In this document: piece by piece, positions 1-10,032 of the stretch
How positions within the stretch are numbered: position 1 is the stretch's first letter
Layout of the letters: the number at the start of each line of letters is the position of its first letter
From: Ahaetulla prasina
Lineage: Eukaryota > Chordata > Lepidosauria > Squamata > Colubridae
Reading direction: 5' to 3'
DNA length: 64,000 bases
Assembly: GCF_028640845.1 (NCBI RefSeq)
Contig: NC_080539.1
Location: 300,621,516 to 300,685,515, forward strand
Made by a program: the position numbers and the translations under genes
The notes under the pieces: model-generated
The model's input: the letters and a program-made list of their open reading frames with translations, nothing else
The model's database searches: none
What the model was told of the DNA's origin: nothing

Positions 1-395
1 TCATACAGTCATAAGTGGAAAGTGATTGGTGATGGGAACGATGAGAAGGTTAATAGTAGTGCAGATTTAGTAAATAGTTTGACAGTGTTGAGGGAATTAT
101 TTGTTTAGCAGAGTGATGGCCTTCGGGAAAAAACTGTTCTTGTGTCTAGTTGTTCTGGTGTGCAGTGCTCTATAGCGTCGTTTTGAGGGTAGGAGTTGAA
201 ACAGTTTATGTCCAGGATGCGAGGGATCTGTAAATATTTTCACGGCCCTCTTCTTGATTCATGCAATATACAGATCCTCAATGGAAGGCAGGTTGGTAGC
301 AAGTATTTTTTCTGCAGTTCTAATTATCCTCTGAAGTCTGTGTCTTTCTTGTTGGGTTGCAGAACCGAACCAGACAGTTATAGAGGTGCAAATGA
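1..395 (-). pseudogene. L2/CR1-group LINE fragment: C-terminal end of the RT ORF and start of 3' UTR
   Basis: Read on the minus strand, the segment encodes the tail of a non-LTR retrotransposon polyprotein downstream of the reverse transcriptase. Recognisable pieces are ITVWFGSATQQERHRLQRI, then an RTAEKI...NLPSIEDLY stretch, a KIFTDPSHPGHKLFQLLPS block and NSFFPKAITLLNK before the stop. This arrangement is typical of L2-like LINEs of fish and reptiles and of the snake family whose 3' end seeds ATTCT microsatellites. An in-frame TGA sits just after the DLYIA block, so the copy is dead. The left end runs off the window, so the 3' UTR is not seen in full. The plus-strand 157-codon ORF at 196-669 is an antisense shadow of this element plus unrelated sequence. 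Subfamily assignment is an inference. Confidence 0.7.
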
Positions 396-1762
396 CAAAA
401 AAATTGTTACATGTGGGAATTTTAGTGTGCATTTGGGCAAAGACTCAGAGAAGTGCAGGATCTTCCCACCAATATTCCTTCCCACCAATAAACCAGCATT
501 GTCCTGGCTCCCAATTTTTTGTTCTGCTCTGCAAACTTATGCAATGTCTGAAATAGATTCCCCTCCCTCCCATGTTGAACTTCTTATTCATAATCTAGCT
601 TTGTCTTTGGGCTTTGGGCCAAGAAATGCTATTTGGTTAAAAAAAATGGCATTACCTCAGCAGATCTAAGCCCCCTGGCCCTTTTGCTGTGGCAGAGTCT
701 CAGGTCTGATCTGGTGATATTGTCCCTGGCTTTCTTGGCACAGGAATGAAAGTTACTTTATTTCTCTGGTTCCGAAATTGCCTGACACTGCTTTTATATG
801 AAGATGTTTGCATCAGGAAAAGAATACAAGATCAACTCCCATGCCCTCCAGAAGTGCTGGATTTCAATCTGTATAATGCTGACTAGTGTCAAGGTTCCAG
901 AAATACCTCTTCTGCGTAAAAGAAACTCAGAGACATTTCTTTTCCAGAGTTCTTTACTAGCATGAGGAGACTGGCACATGATGAGTGCAATTCCAAAACT
1001 GAAGTTCCGGATTCTTTTCCCCAGTTATACAAACCCCAAGAGTCCCACCCCCCTGACCCCTTTGATGGTCACATGGTCCCACGTTCTCCCAGTCCATTCG
1101 AATATCTTCTTGCCACTCTTCCTGCAGATGTGAACCCCATCCGACCTTGACCGTCTGAAGAATGTTACCATACCCCTCAGCCCCCCTCCTTCCCCTCAGG
1201 GGAAAAATGTGGCAGCGTCTGGAAACCTAAAGTCTAATATGGTTTCCAGGCCTGACAACTAGGAGCTGTGAGAGTTCCTTTCCCAATATACTAAGAGCAC
1301 ACAGTTGAGGGGAATTTACATCATACGTTTTAGGTGCAGAAGTCTCTTCTAAATGCCCCTTAGGAATAGAATGTGGCACTGAGAATATACCTGACATGAT
1401 TTTTAATGAGACTCTTGTCCGCCACCTAATACACTATAATGACTATTTTGTTTATTTCTCTCATCAAGAGAACTCTGGTTAGAAAACATGAAGCAGAAAA
1501 TTGAATCTGAACCCTTTAAGAGGCAGGTTTAGCTTACGTATCCTGTTAAACTATAAATGGTTTAATGATAGTTATTAAATAAGGTACAGTTGATTAGGTT
1601 TGCAGTGGCTGGATTAACACAACACAGTGAACCAAAGTCAAATCATGCCTTGGCATTGTTTGTTATATGAACCCAGTCATTATTGTTGCCACCAGGAAAA
1701 ATTGTCATTGTTTGATAGAATCTTTCTGATAAAAATGAATGTATTCCCTAGAATGATTTAAA
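396..1762. other. No gene recognised
   Basis: Unique-looking sequence with short C-rich stretches around 1040-1200. I see no convincing exon, RNA gene or repeat family here; the short ORFs on both strands have no recognisable domain. Confidence 0.5.
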
Positions 1763-2030
1763 TAGAGGTAAAGGTAGTCCTCAAGTTTCAACCATAATTG
1801 AGTCCAAAATTTATGTTGCTAAGTGAAACATTTGTTAAGTGAGTTTGTCCCATTTTATGACTTTTCTTGCCACAGTTGTTAAGTGAATCATTGCATTGGT
1901 TAAGTTAGTAACATGCTTGTTAAGTGAATCCGAATTCTGCGTTGACTTTGCTTGTCAGAAGGTTGCAAAAGTTGATCATGTGACCCCTGCAACTGTCATA
2001 AATATGAGTCATTAACTGCTTTTCTGCTTT
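1763..2030. repeat. Dispersed squamate repeat with recurring TTAAGTGA motif, class unassigned
   Basis: The segment repeats the motif TTAAGTGA several times (for example GTTAAGTGAGTTT, GTTAAGTGAATCA, GTTAAGTGAATCC) and ends in GTCATAAATATGAGTCA. Shortened relatives occur at about 31,640-31,740 and at 49,005-49,070 and 59,808-59,875, all beginning with a GTAGTCCT or GTATTCCT block. The copies are diverged and I cannot place the family in a transposon class by eye. Confidence 0.5.
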
Positions 2031-2084
2031 TAGAACCTATGAATTGACTGAAATGAGGGGACTTTAAGGATTTGTTTATAGATA

Positions 2085-2195
2085 CCTTGATGAACGTATC
2101 TTTTCTTTTATGTACACTGAGAGCATATGCTCCAAGACAAGTTCCTTGTGTGTCCAATCACACTTGGCCAAAAAAATTCTATTCTATAAGAGATG
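2085..2195 (+). mobile_element. LINE 3' end (microsatellite-seeding snake family)
   Basis: The segment runs from a TTGATGAACGTATCTTTTC block through ACACTGAGAGCATATG and CACACTTGGCCAA to a short ATTCTATTCTAT tail. The same 3' UTR occurs at 9,690-9,900 and 19,750-20,097, where the tail has expanded into long (ATTCT)n or (GTTCT)n arrays. It is a 5'-truncated LINE end on the plus strand. Confidence 0.75.
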
Positions 2196-2515
2196 AGATA
2201 GGAGAAAAAGAGATAATTTGTTTTATTTTAAGAGAAGTGGTAAGTTATTAAAATTGTTTATTCTTGTGGGTGAAAACAGGAATCATTTTTTAATATATTT
2301 CTTTTCTTTTTCTTTATTCTTTTTTTCTTTTCTATTTTTCTTTTCTGTACTTCGGGGGTGGGGGAATTTTAAACCATGGTCCCACTACCATGGTGTGCTG
2401 CAAATAGGCCTAATATGGGCTGGTTTCTGAGTGCCCAAAATACAGTCAGATGACCATAGGGGGAAGACTAACATTGTACTTTCAGAACCAAGCAACAAGT
2501 TGCTTGGGGGTATGT

Positions 2516-2715
2516 GTGTCCCAAAAGTGCTTTTCCAAAAGGCAACTGAACGTTCTTGCTTTTTTCCTCAAAAACATTTCACTTCTCATCCAACAAGCTT
2601 CTTGAATGAGAAGTGAAACATTTTCAAGGGGGGGAAAAAAGCAAGAAAGTCCAGTTGCCTTTTGGAAAAGCACTTTTGGGACAACCATGACCTGAATGAT
2701 TGAGAGTCTCCATAG
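2516..2715. repeat. Foldback repeat, Penelope-like terminus
   Basis: Two inverted arms meet near 2597. The left arm starts GTCCCAAAAGTGCTTTTCC and the right arm ends in its reverse complement, followed by ACCATGACCTGAATGATTGAG. The right arm carries CTTCT...AGAAG followed by TGAAAC, the stem II and GAAA part of a hammerhead-like motif seen in Penelope-like terminal repeats. The upstream CUGANGA box is missing because the foldback centre replaces it. A diverged relative lies at 38,285-38,735. Assignment to Penelope is from motif resemblance only. Confidence 0.5.
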
Positions 2716-2830
2716 AGGCTTGGAGAGCAGGTGGTCCTGTCATAACTCTGAACGGTTGCTATGCAACCAGTCATAAACACTGTATTCTTTAGCATTGGTA
2801 AATTGCTTTAGTACTATTTTTGTATTAAAA

Positions 2831-3019
2831 CAGGGGTCCCCAATCCCCGGTCCGTAGACTGGCATTGGTGTGCAACATGCCAGAAACTGGACCCCGCAAA
2901 CAAGTGAAGCCCATTCTGTGGGATGCATGCAGCACATGAAACCAGGCCACCGCCAGTCCACGAAAAAAACCTTTCTCCATGGAACTGGCCCCTGGTGCCC
3001 AAAAGGTTAGAGGCATCTG
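2831..3019. mobile_element. hAT-type MITE
   Basis: The element starts CAGGGGTCCCCAATCCCCGG and ends with an imperfect inverted version of that terminus (GTGCCCAAAAGGTTAGAGGCATCTG). The flanks TATTAAAA and CATTAGAA match at 6 of 8 positions, consistent with an old 8-bp hAT target duplication. At 189 bp it has no coding capacity, so it is non-autonomous. Confidence 0.7.
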
Positions 3020-3027
3020 CATTAGAA

Positions 3028-4362
3028 TATAAATTGATCTTTTCCAGTCTCTTAGCTCCTGCTATGTTGTCTGTATCTGTTTGAAGACTACAAGTAGTAC
3101 TTTCACTGCATTATTTTTCAAGTATTTAAATAGCTTTGCTGGTATTTCATCAACTCCTCCTAGCAAGATTGACTAGAGCCCGTTAATCTCTAGTCTCAAT
3201 ACTTTCACATTTCTCAACTAGGTGAAAATTTGTTTAGAAGTTCTTAATCATATTTTAGACTATTTTAAATTAAACCTTTTTAGAGCCACTTAAAGGACTA
3301 AGCATAAAAAAATAGTTAAAAATTAAAAGCCATTTAACAAAGATATGGTAGAAATGCTATTTTTAGAGCACCCAGCATTTCTTTTGTTCTTTTCCAAAAT
3401 CAGTCTTGCTTTTCTTGAGCAGAATTTAAAGGAAATCTTGCCCAGATGCCTAAGGACAGTTTCTGATGTTCACTTGGTCTCAGCCAAAAATGGTGCCTAA
3501 GCTCCTGTCAACTAATTTCTGTTTGGGCATTAAAGGAGACTCTCCTTGCTTGAGGGACAGAAATGAATAGAGTTATGACAGCTATCAGATGTAAGTTCCT
3601 AGATAAAATCTGATTGTCCTAGTTCTGCTATTAGTAATTGAATAACTCTAGAGCCAGTTCTGAGAATGGCATGAACATCAAGGAGGACAATGCCTGGCCC
3701 ATGACAAACTAAAGAATAGCATAAACTCAGTTCTTATCGAACCAAATCTAGACAATATTACATCAGGCAAAGACTGAACGAACTGGTGAAGTCAAGAAAG
3801 AATTTGTCTTCTGGAAGACATCCAGTTTTGGGATAGCTATATTTCAAAACCTTTCTTCAGAAATATTTTATTTCACAATAAATGCATATCTGAGTCTCAT
3901 TTGGCATGTTCTTCCTCAGGATACATATCTGATGTGGAAGGATTACTTTTGCTCAGTACTTAAGCCATATTTTATATTAAAACATTGGATACTTTCACTG
4001 ATTCATGTGAATACGTGTGAAATATGTAGACATAAACAACACTAAAAATTTAGTCATGTTTTAAAAGTCATTGCTAGAGAGACCTACCTCATTTGGCTTC
4101 CAATTATATTTTTCATTTAATACAAGATCTTACTTCTTTTTTGTTAATAATTTTTTAGCAAATAAGACCTCTTTTGTTTTCTACTGAACAGAGGTTACGT
4201 TTATCTTGTTAATGAAGGAAATAATGTTGACTTTAATGGCTGGATTTTGTATTTCCAGAAACGGAGGATCAACATTTATTCTCCTATAGAGAATAAATAG
4301 AGGCTATGTATTGTTTTATACAATTGCACAGGACTTAATAAAGTCGTTGCTTTAATATAACA
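3028..4362. other. No gene recognised
   Basis: AT-rich sequence without a recognisable exon, RNA gene or repeat family. Confidence 0.5.
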
Positions 4363-4370
4363 CTTTGGAT

Positions 4371-4501
4371 CAGGGGTCTCCAACCTTGGCAACTTTAAGA
4401 CTTGTGGACTTCAACTCCCAGAATTCCTCAGCCAGCAAAGCTGAGGAATTCTGGGAGTTGAAGTCCACAAGTCTTAAAGTTGCCAAGGTTGGAGACCCCT
4501 G
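4371..4501. mobile_element. hAT-type MITE, near-perfect palindrome
   Basis: Two arms of about 60 bp beginning CAGGGGTCTCCAACCTTGG fold back on each other around 4438. The element is flanked on both sides by the identical 8-bp sequence CTTTGGAT (4363-4370 and 4502-4509), the signature of a hAT insertion. Relatives are at 42,832, 48,682 and 36,719, and more distant ones at 28,264 and 39,452. Confidence 0.9.
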
Positions 4502-4853
4502 CTTTGGATCGTTAATGATGTGTTAAATTCTCCCCACACCTTCAAAGGTCCATCATGTTTTTTAAAAAATCTTAACTTTATTAATGTTACCATTGCAAAT
4601 ATTGCGGAAGTTAGTATTCCCCTAGTATGGGATTGCAACATGCTAATGTTTCTCCTACACTGTTTTAAGGTTACAGAATATGCTCCCTCAGGAACTGTGC
4701 TGAATGGCCTTCTGGGCTTTTAGTAAAAGCCAGACCTTTCTTCTTCCTCTTTCCTTGTTAATAGCAATGTGATCTATTTTCATGTTGTTTATTTTTATTT
4801 ATCTTTTAGTGTTAGTCCCTTGAGTGCTCTTTGTGCAGAAAGGTGAATCCAAA

Positions 4854-5055
4854 CAGGAGTGAAATTTACTTACCTTCACTACTGGTTCGAAAATGTGAGC
4901 GTACGTTCACGTGCGCGCTACATTCACGACACCTCTGCACATGCACACAGGTAAAAAATGGGACATGATGACATTCAGGTGGATGGGCGGAGCCTCCCGC
5001 TACCAGCGCTACCAGTTCATCCGAGCCGGATAGAACCGGCTCAATGTCACCACTG
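4854..5055. mobile_element. hAT-type MITE
   Basis: The element begins CAGGAGTGAAATTTACTTACC and ends AATGTCACCACTG, with a GC-rich CpG-bearing interior. It is flanked by a perfect 8-bp duplication, AATCCAAA (4846-4853 and 5056-5063). It is non-coding. Confidence 0.85.
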
Positions 5056-5063
5056 AATCCAAA

Positions 5064-5947
5064 CCAAATAAATATCGTGATACTGTTAAAGGCTTTTGAT
5101 TGGGAGCCTGATACAGTTGGTTATAAGATGGGCAACTATATAAACACTTTTAAAATAATTAATTAATTAAAATTTAAAACAGGATAAACCCTCACAAAGC
5201 CACTTTCCTTACAGTGATGCTTTTTATCTACATTGTGGAGCATATCTGCTCCTACTATTTCCCATACAGAGAAACGGTTCCAGCTAGCGTTTTAAACTAG
5301 TCCAAACTTAGGTACAGCTGTTCTTTCCATATCATTTTCCTCTTTACCAAGACAATAACCTTGAAGATTTTGATAGAAAACCAGGCTGGATAAACAACTA
5401 CTGTAGCAGAAGACTAGTGAAAGTGTCAAACAAAATCTAACAAACACAGCACAAACTGTCTTGTGTGAAATGAAAAAAAAAATTGCCATACATTTATGCA
5501 CGATCCAGAACAGTATGGCTCTTTCACAATTTTTGTTCAAGTGGAAACAGATGTTATTGAGTCTACAGGAAAGTCATATGAAAACCTGAGCAGAAATGAC
5601 AAGCCATGTTTACATTTCTGTAAGAGCTGACAATCATTGCTGCTAATTATTATAATCTCAACTATCTTCTCCGTTCTTCAAATGAAATGTATAGTAGCTG
5701 ATGTTTGTGCAACATGCTATTGTGATTTGTAATTTAGGGCTTAGTGTCATGGTAACCCATCCAATTGTGGCCAACTCAATAGCCTTTGGTTAAGCAAACC
5801 ATGTGTAAATGCAATGTGTAATTCCAATCATTATACATCCGTTCATATATAACATCAACTGTTTGGTCTGAATTGTAAAGACTCCCTTTAATTAAATTTG
5901 ACACTTTGTGATCACTTACATACATCTATGTAGTTTCTTGGAATTGC
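5064..5947. other. No gene recognised
   Basis: AT-rich sequence. The 82-codon minus-strand ORF at 5292-5540 has no recognisable domain and no supporting context. Confidence 0.5.
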
Positions 5948-5949
5948 TA

Positions 5950-6085
5950 CCCTGTTTCCCCCAAAATAAGACATCCCCTGATAATAAGCCCAATCAGGCT
6001 ATTGAACGCATGGCAATAAGGCCAAGCACTTATTTCAGGGTTCAAAAAATATATCAGACAGAGTCTTATTTTCGGAAAAACATGG
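5950..6085. mobile_element. Tc1/mariner-like MITE
   Basis: The terminal inverted repeats CCCTGTTTCCCCCAAAATAAG (left) and the matching CCATGTTTTTCCGAAAATAAG (read inward from the right) are about 24 bp long. TA dinucleotides flank both ends (5948-5949 and 6086-6087), fitting a TA target duplication. The superfamily call rests on TA alone and is tentative. Confidence 0.6.
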
Positions 6086-6087
6086 TA

Positions 6088-8239
6088 TGTAATCACTATG
6101 GAAGTAATTTGCCAGTGCCCCCTTTTTAACCTCCCAGCCTAATCCACAAACCTGGGGTTTTCTGATCATTTCACAACTAAATTAACCATGACTGTTAGTG
6201 ACAATGCAGTGGAATCTATTGGTTCTGCTTCTGTTCATAAGTAGCTTCAGCTGAACAGTCGTTCCTTAGAAAGGCTTAATATGATAAAATAATAAAGGGC
6301 TCAATGTAGCCTCCCCCAAAAGCTAAGAAATGAAATCATCAACAAATAAAACCAATGGCTTCATTCTCTCATGTCTTTTGGGTAGAGAAAGCCAGCATTA
6401 AGATTAACTAGGCTACCCTAAGATACTGTAGCTAGAAGTGTTATTTTGATAAATCAATCATTTCACTTCAAAACTGCTGTGAATGTAGCCATCTGCCCTT
6501 GTCAAGCTTCCACCTTATTCCATGTTAATGGTTTGTAAATGTCAGCAAATCAAAAACAAATACCTCTAAATAAAGAGAGTTCCACTGGAACAGAATAAAT
6601 CATATTCTGTTGCACTTGCTAGCAGCCCAGTAAACAATCCATGAGAATAATTTGGAAACCCAATTTACTATGTTAATATAATCCACATTCTGTGATTATA
6701 GCCACAGTTGTCCTTTCTTTGGAGCTAAGTTAAGAAAAATTGCAGTTCAGTGATAACTGAAGCCTCATTTCCAGTTACTTAGCCCAGTTCCCCAAACCTG
6801 CTGAGTAAAATTGGCTATAAATCCCTGCATTGTGCTTGCAATGACTCTGAAGTGCACAATTTTGCAGAAGTCAGGGGTAGCCTAATCTAGTTGTCCAAAC
6901 CAGTTGTTTTCTGATCTTAAAGGATTCAGAGATTGAAAAACATCTGAAGCATGGAATATCCAATTGCCTGGTGCATGTAGAATCATACACATCGTAAACT
7001 ATCATAGGTGCTGATCAACATTCAGCCAATCAAAAATGCCCATAGACCTTTGGACTGCCAATTTCTGGATCCAAGGTGGAGCAGAACTGAATATATTAGA
7101 TGCCACCTCATACTCCTGAAATTTTGTACTCAAACATTGACAGTAATTTCCAAAGCCAATTAGAAATGCTAAATATCAATGATTACAGCATTGTCTCCTT
7201 GGGTGCAGAAAGCTGCCCTAGAGCTTTGAACCTTTTTGTGACACTACCCACAAACAATTATGAACTGTCCTCCAATTGTGCACAAAACAAACAGCTTGAA
7301 AAAACGAAGGGGAGAAGGGTACAAACAGGTAGTGTATGCTGTAGATACCTGGAGTGGCATAAAACATCGGCAGCCGTAACTTATGAATTGCCACTTCAGC
7401 AAGTAAATGTGTAGGCCAAGCAGAAAGACTGCAGTGCTGGCATATGGTCACACAATGCCATTTTGCTGACCCAGCATATTGCTCTGGAATAACACGATAG
7501 ACAGACGCTACTGAATTGGGAGGCTGGGCTTCATGAAAATAGTCTTGTGGTGCTAAAGAGAGTCAATAGGTGACCTTAAAATTATGGGCGGGGGAAGAGT
7601 AAAGTAAATACCTAAGATAAAAGCTTGACAAGCAATTGTACAAAATTCAACACTCTCCAGAGATTCATGCAACTCCACACTCACTATGCAAACTACCGCC
7701 CCTCCACCCTTGCTCCAAGACCTGGTTCATCCTTTTTAGGACAAAATAACCAAGTGAAACACCTGAGAGGACCAGTCAGAATAATCTATGTTATGTGGGT
7801 ACAATTTAAGAGAATCAGGATAGCTGGAATCTCTGGTAGTTGTGGTTCCATGAACAAGTCAGGCAGGCAGGCGGGCAGGTGCGCAGGCAATCGATCAATC
7901 ACTCAATCAATCAATCTTTGAAGGGCTTCAAGTTGGAGGTTGTGCTGTGATCATGCTTTTCATTTATGCTGAAAGGAAAGTCTTTGAGTCACTGGATCTG
8001 TTCCAGAAATGATGTGGAGCGATAATGCAAGTCAAGAGTAGTTTGAAATATAAAATTAATTCCCTGAACACTGCTGCAGAACTGTATGGGGGTATAGGCT
8101 GCACTCTTATGTACCTGCCTGAAACTGGGCTGTGAAAGAAAAGGAAGAAAGACAGGGAAGCAAAGTGGCCAAAGTGTTTCTTGCCAATATAGAATGGTCT
8201 GGTTTAGACATCACTCAAAGCCATACTACGGCATATTTG
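6088..8239. other. No gene recognised
   Basis: AT-rich sequence with a short GCAGGCAGGCGGGCAGG run at about 7862 and an AATC-rich tract at 7890-7916. The ORFs of 104 and 98 codons near 7100-7920 lack any recognisable domain, and their codons look unselected. Confidence 0.5.
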
Positions 8240-8496
8240 CCTTTTGCTTAGTGTAAGTGGGCTGTCAGACTCCTGAATGCAAAATAACATCATAACTATG
8301 TAGTACGATAGATTTGCAGGGCCAGCACAACATGTAACATGTTCACATGGTGCAATAGGACTGGGTGGATGTTAATATGATTTATTGGGTTAGGGATTTA
8401 ACTGTGAGTTGTATTGTGTTGGGAGGGGTGCACTGAGGGAGCTCAACCAATCTCATTGTACATATGTTGTACACTGACAATAAAGATTTGAATTAT
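8240..8496 (+). mobile_element. L2-like LINE 3' end
   Basis: The segment ends with CTCATTGTACATATGTTGTACA followed by TGACAATAAAGATTTGAA, the characteristic 3' end of L2-group LINEs in fish and reptiles. The upstream GCTGTCAGACTCCTGAATGC fits the last coding residues and stop region of such elements. It is a 5'-truncated plus-strand copy. Confidence 0.6.
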
Positions 8497-8699
8497 AGTG
8501 CCATCCTGCCATTACAGTTTTTAAGCTACAATTCATGTCCAGAATGTGTTGTAAACCTTGCTAACTGTGGTTTATCATTGCAATCATGAGGCATGTAGAA
8601 TCGACCAAGTTTGTAGAAGAAATGTCTTATCACATCTTGTTGAATTATCATCATTATTGTCTGCCCGATAACCTTAATCCTCTGTAATTTTAATCTGTT

Positions 8700-8833
8700 T
8701 TATATTTATAAGTAAAAAAATAAAAATATTTTAATATAAAAACCTAAATATAAATATTTGTTTTTATATTTATAAATATAATTATAAATATTAAATAAAT
8801 TATAAAATATAATTATATAATTGTAATTAAATT
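8700..8833. repeat. AT-rich low-complexity tract
   Basis: The tract is almost pure A and T with repeated TATAAATA and AATATAA words. It abuts the 3' end of the minus-strand SINE that follows. Confidence 0.8.
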
Positions 8834-9020
8834 ATAGCAATAGCACTTAGATTACCACTTCACAGTGCCTTACAGCCTTCTCTAAGTGGTTTACAGAGTC
8901 AGCATATCCCCCCAAAAAATCTGGGTCCTCATTTTGCTGACCTCAGAAGGATGGAAGGCTGAATCAACCTTGAGCTGGTGAAGATCGAACTGCCAAACTG
9001 TTGGCAGTCGGCAGTCAGCA
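8834..9020 (-). mobile_element. Sauria-type tRNA SINE
   Basis: On the minus strand the order is a TTCGATCTTCACC B-box-like stretch, CTCAAGGTTGATTCAGCC, GGACCCAGATT, the TGTAAACC block and the AGTGCTATTGCTAT tail. These are the Sauria SINE landmarks seen again at 29,502, 34,645 and 40,959. The tRNA-like head is truncated. Confidence 0.8.
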
Positions 9021-9689
9021 GAAATCAATCATCAATCAATCAATCCTCTGGGAACTGTATCACCTACCTACATTCCTTCCGTTCTTAGGTGGTAAAATCT
9101 AACACAGTAGATTTAACAAGTTGGGCTCTTTAATAACAGGTAGTTAATAGCTCTTTATGTATCAAGTCAGACTTCTATAACTGGGCTTCAAAACTCCACA
9201 CTAACTGGCCGTAAAGAGGTATAGAAAACTGAATTGTCATTTAGTTAGATTTCGGCAATCCATTCATAGCAGTATCAGTAGGACAATAACTCTTATGTCC
9301 ATCACCACAAGTATCCTCTCCTTGGGCAAGGTGATAAAAAGAGTGGGGCTTGCACGTAATAAAATTTCTCTGAAAAAAGCTTTTCTAAATAATTCTGGCT
9401 TCAGGCCTGATTATAATATCAGAGCAGCTTTGGCTGCTTTATTACATGGTACTTTTTTTTTTTCATCAGAGACTTCTTATTGTGTTGATTCTCTGTATTT
9501 CTGAGCAGCTTTAACATCGGTGATCATGGGATACTGTAGCCAATGGAGTGATTTTAAAAGGGAGGAAATTTGATTAAGACCTTGGCTTAAAGTAGGTATG
9601 GAATAAAGCAAGGGGTCTCCCTCTCCCTCACCAAAAGCCTAGGTGAAGAACTAGATTTTCATAGTTCTTCTAAATAATAGCAGAATGGA
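9021..9689. other. No gene recognised
   Basis: It begins with an AATC-rich run (9022-9047) next to the SINE. No exon or RNA gene was recognised. Confidence 0.5.
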
Positions 9690-9889
9690 ACTGATTTGTT
9701 CCTGATTGCTTATTTGTACCCTATGCTTATCATTAAGTGTTGTATCATTAAGTGTTTAATTGTACCCTATGACCATCATTTGTGTTGTAAATGTTGTACC
9801 TTGATGAAGGTATCTTTTCTTTTATGTACACTGAGAGCATATGCACCAAGACAAGTTCCTTGTGTGTCCAATCACACTTGGCCAATAAA
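9690..9889 (+). mobile_element. LINE 3' end (microsatellite-seeding snake family)
   Basis: It has the same 3' UTR as at 2,085 and 19,750: a TGTACCCTATG block, GTTGTACCTTGATGAAGG, ACACTGAGAGCATATGC and CACACTTGGCCAATAAA. It leads directly into the pentanucleotide array. There is no coding sequence, so it is 5'-truncated. Confidence 0.8.
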
Positions 9890-10032
9890 AATTCTATTCT
9901 ATTCTATTCTATTCTATTCTATTCTGTTCTGTTCTGTTCTGTTCTGTTCTGTTCTGTTCTGTTCTGTTGTTCTGTTCTGTTCTGTTCTGTTCTGTTCTAT
10001 TCTATTCTATTTTTTTCTATTCTATTCTATTT
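9890..10032 (+). repeat. (ATTCT)n/(GTTCT)n microsatellite
   Basis: A run of ATTCT units switches to a long run of GTTCT units, has one shortened unit in the middle, and returns to ATTCT. It starts exactly at the end of the LINE 3' UTR, as expected if the LINE tail seeded the array. Confidence 0.95.

Noticed and set aside
196..669. A 157-codon plus-strand ORF
   Set aside because: Its first part is antisense to a LINE ORF on the minus strand. The peptide has no recognisable domain.
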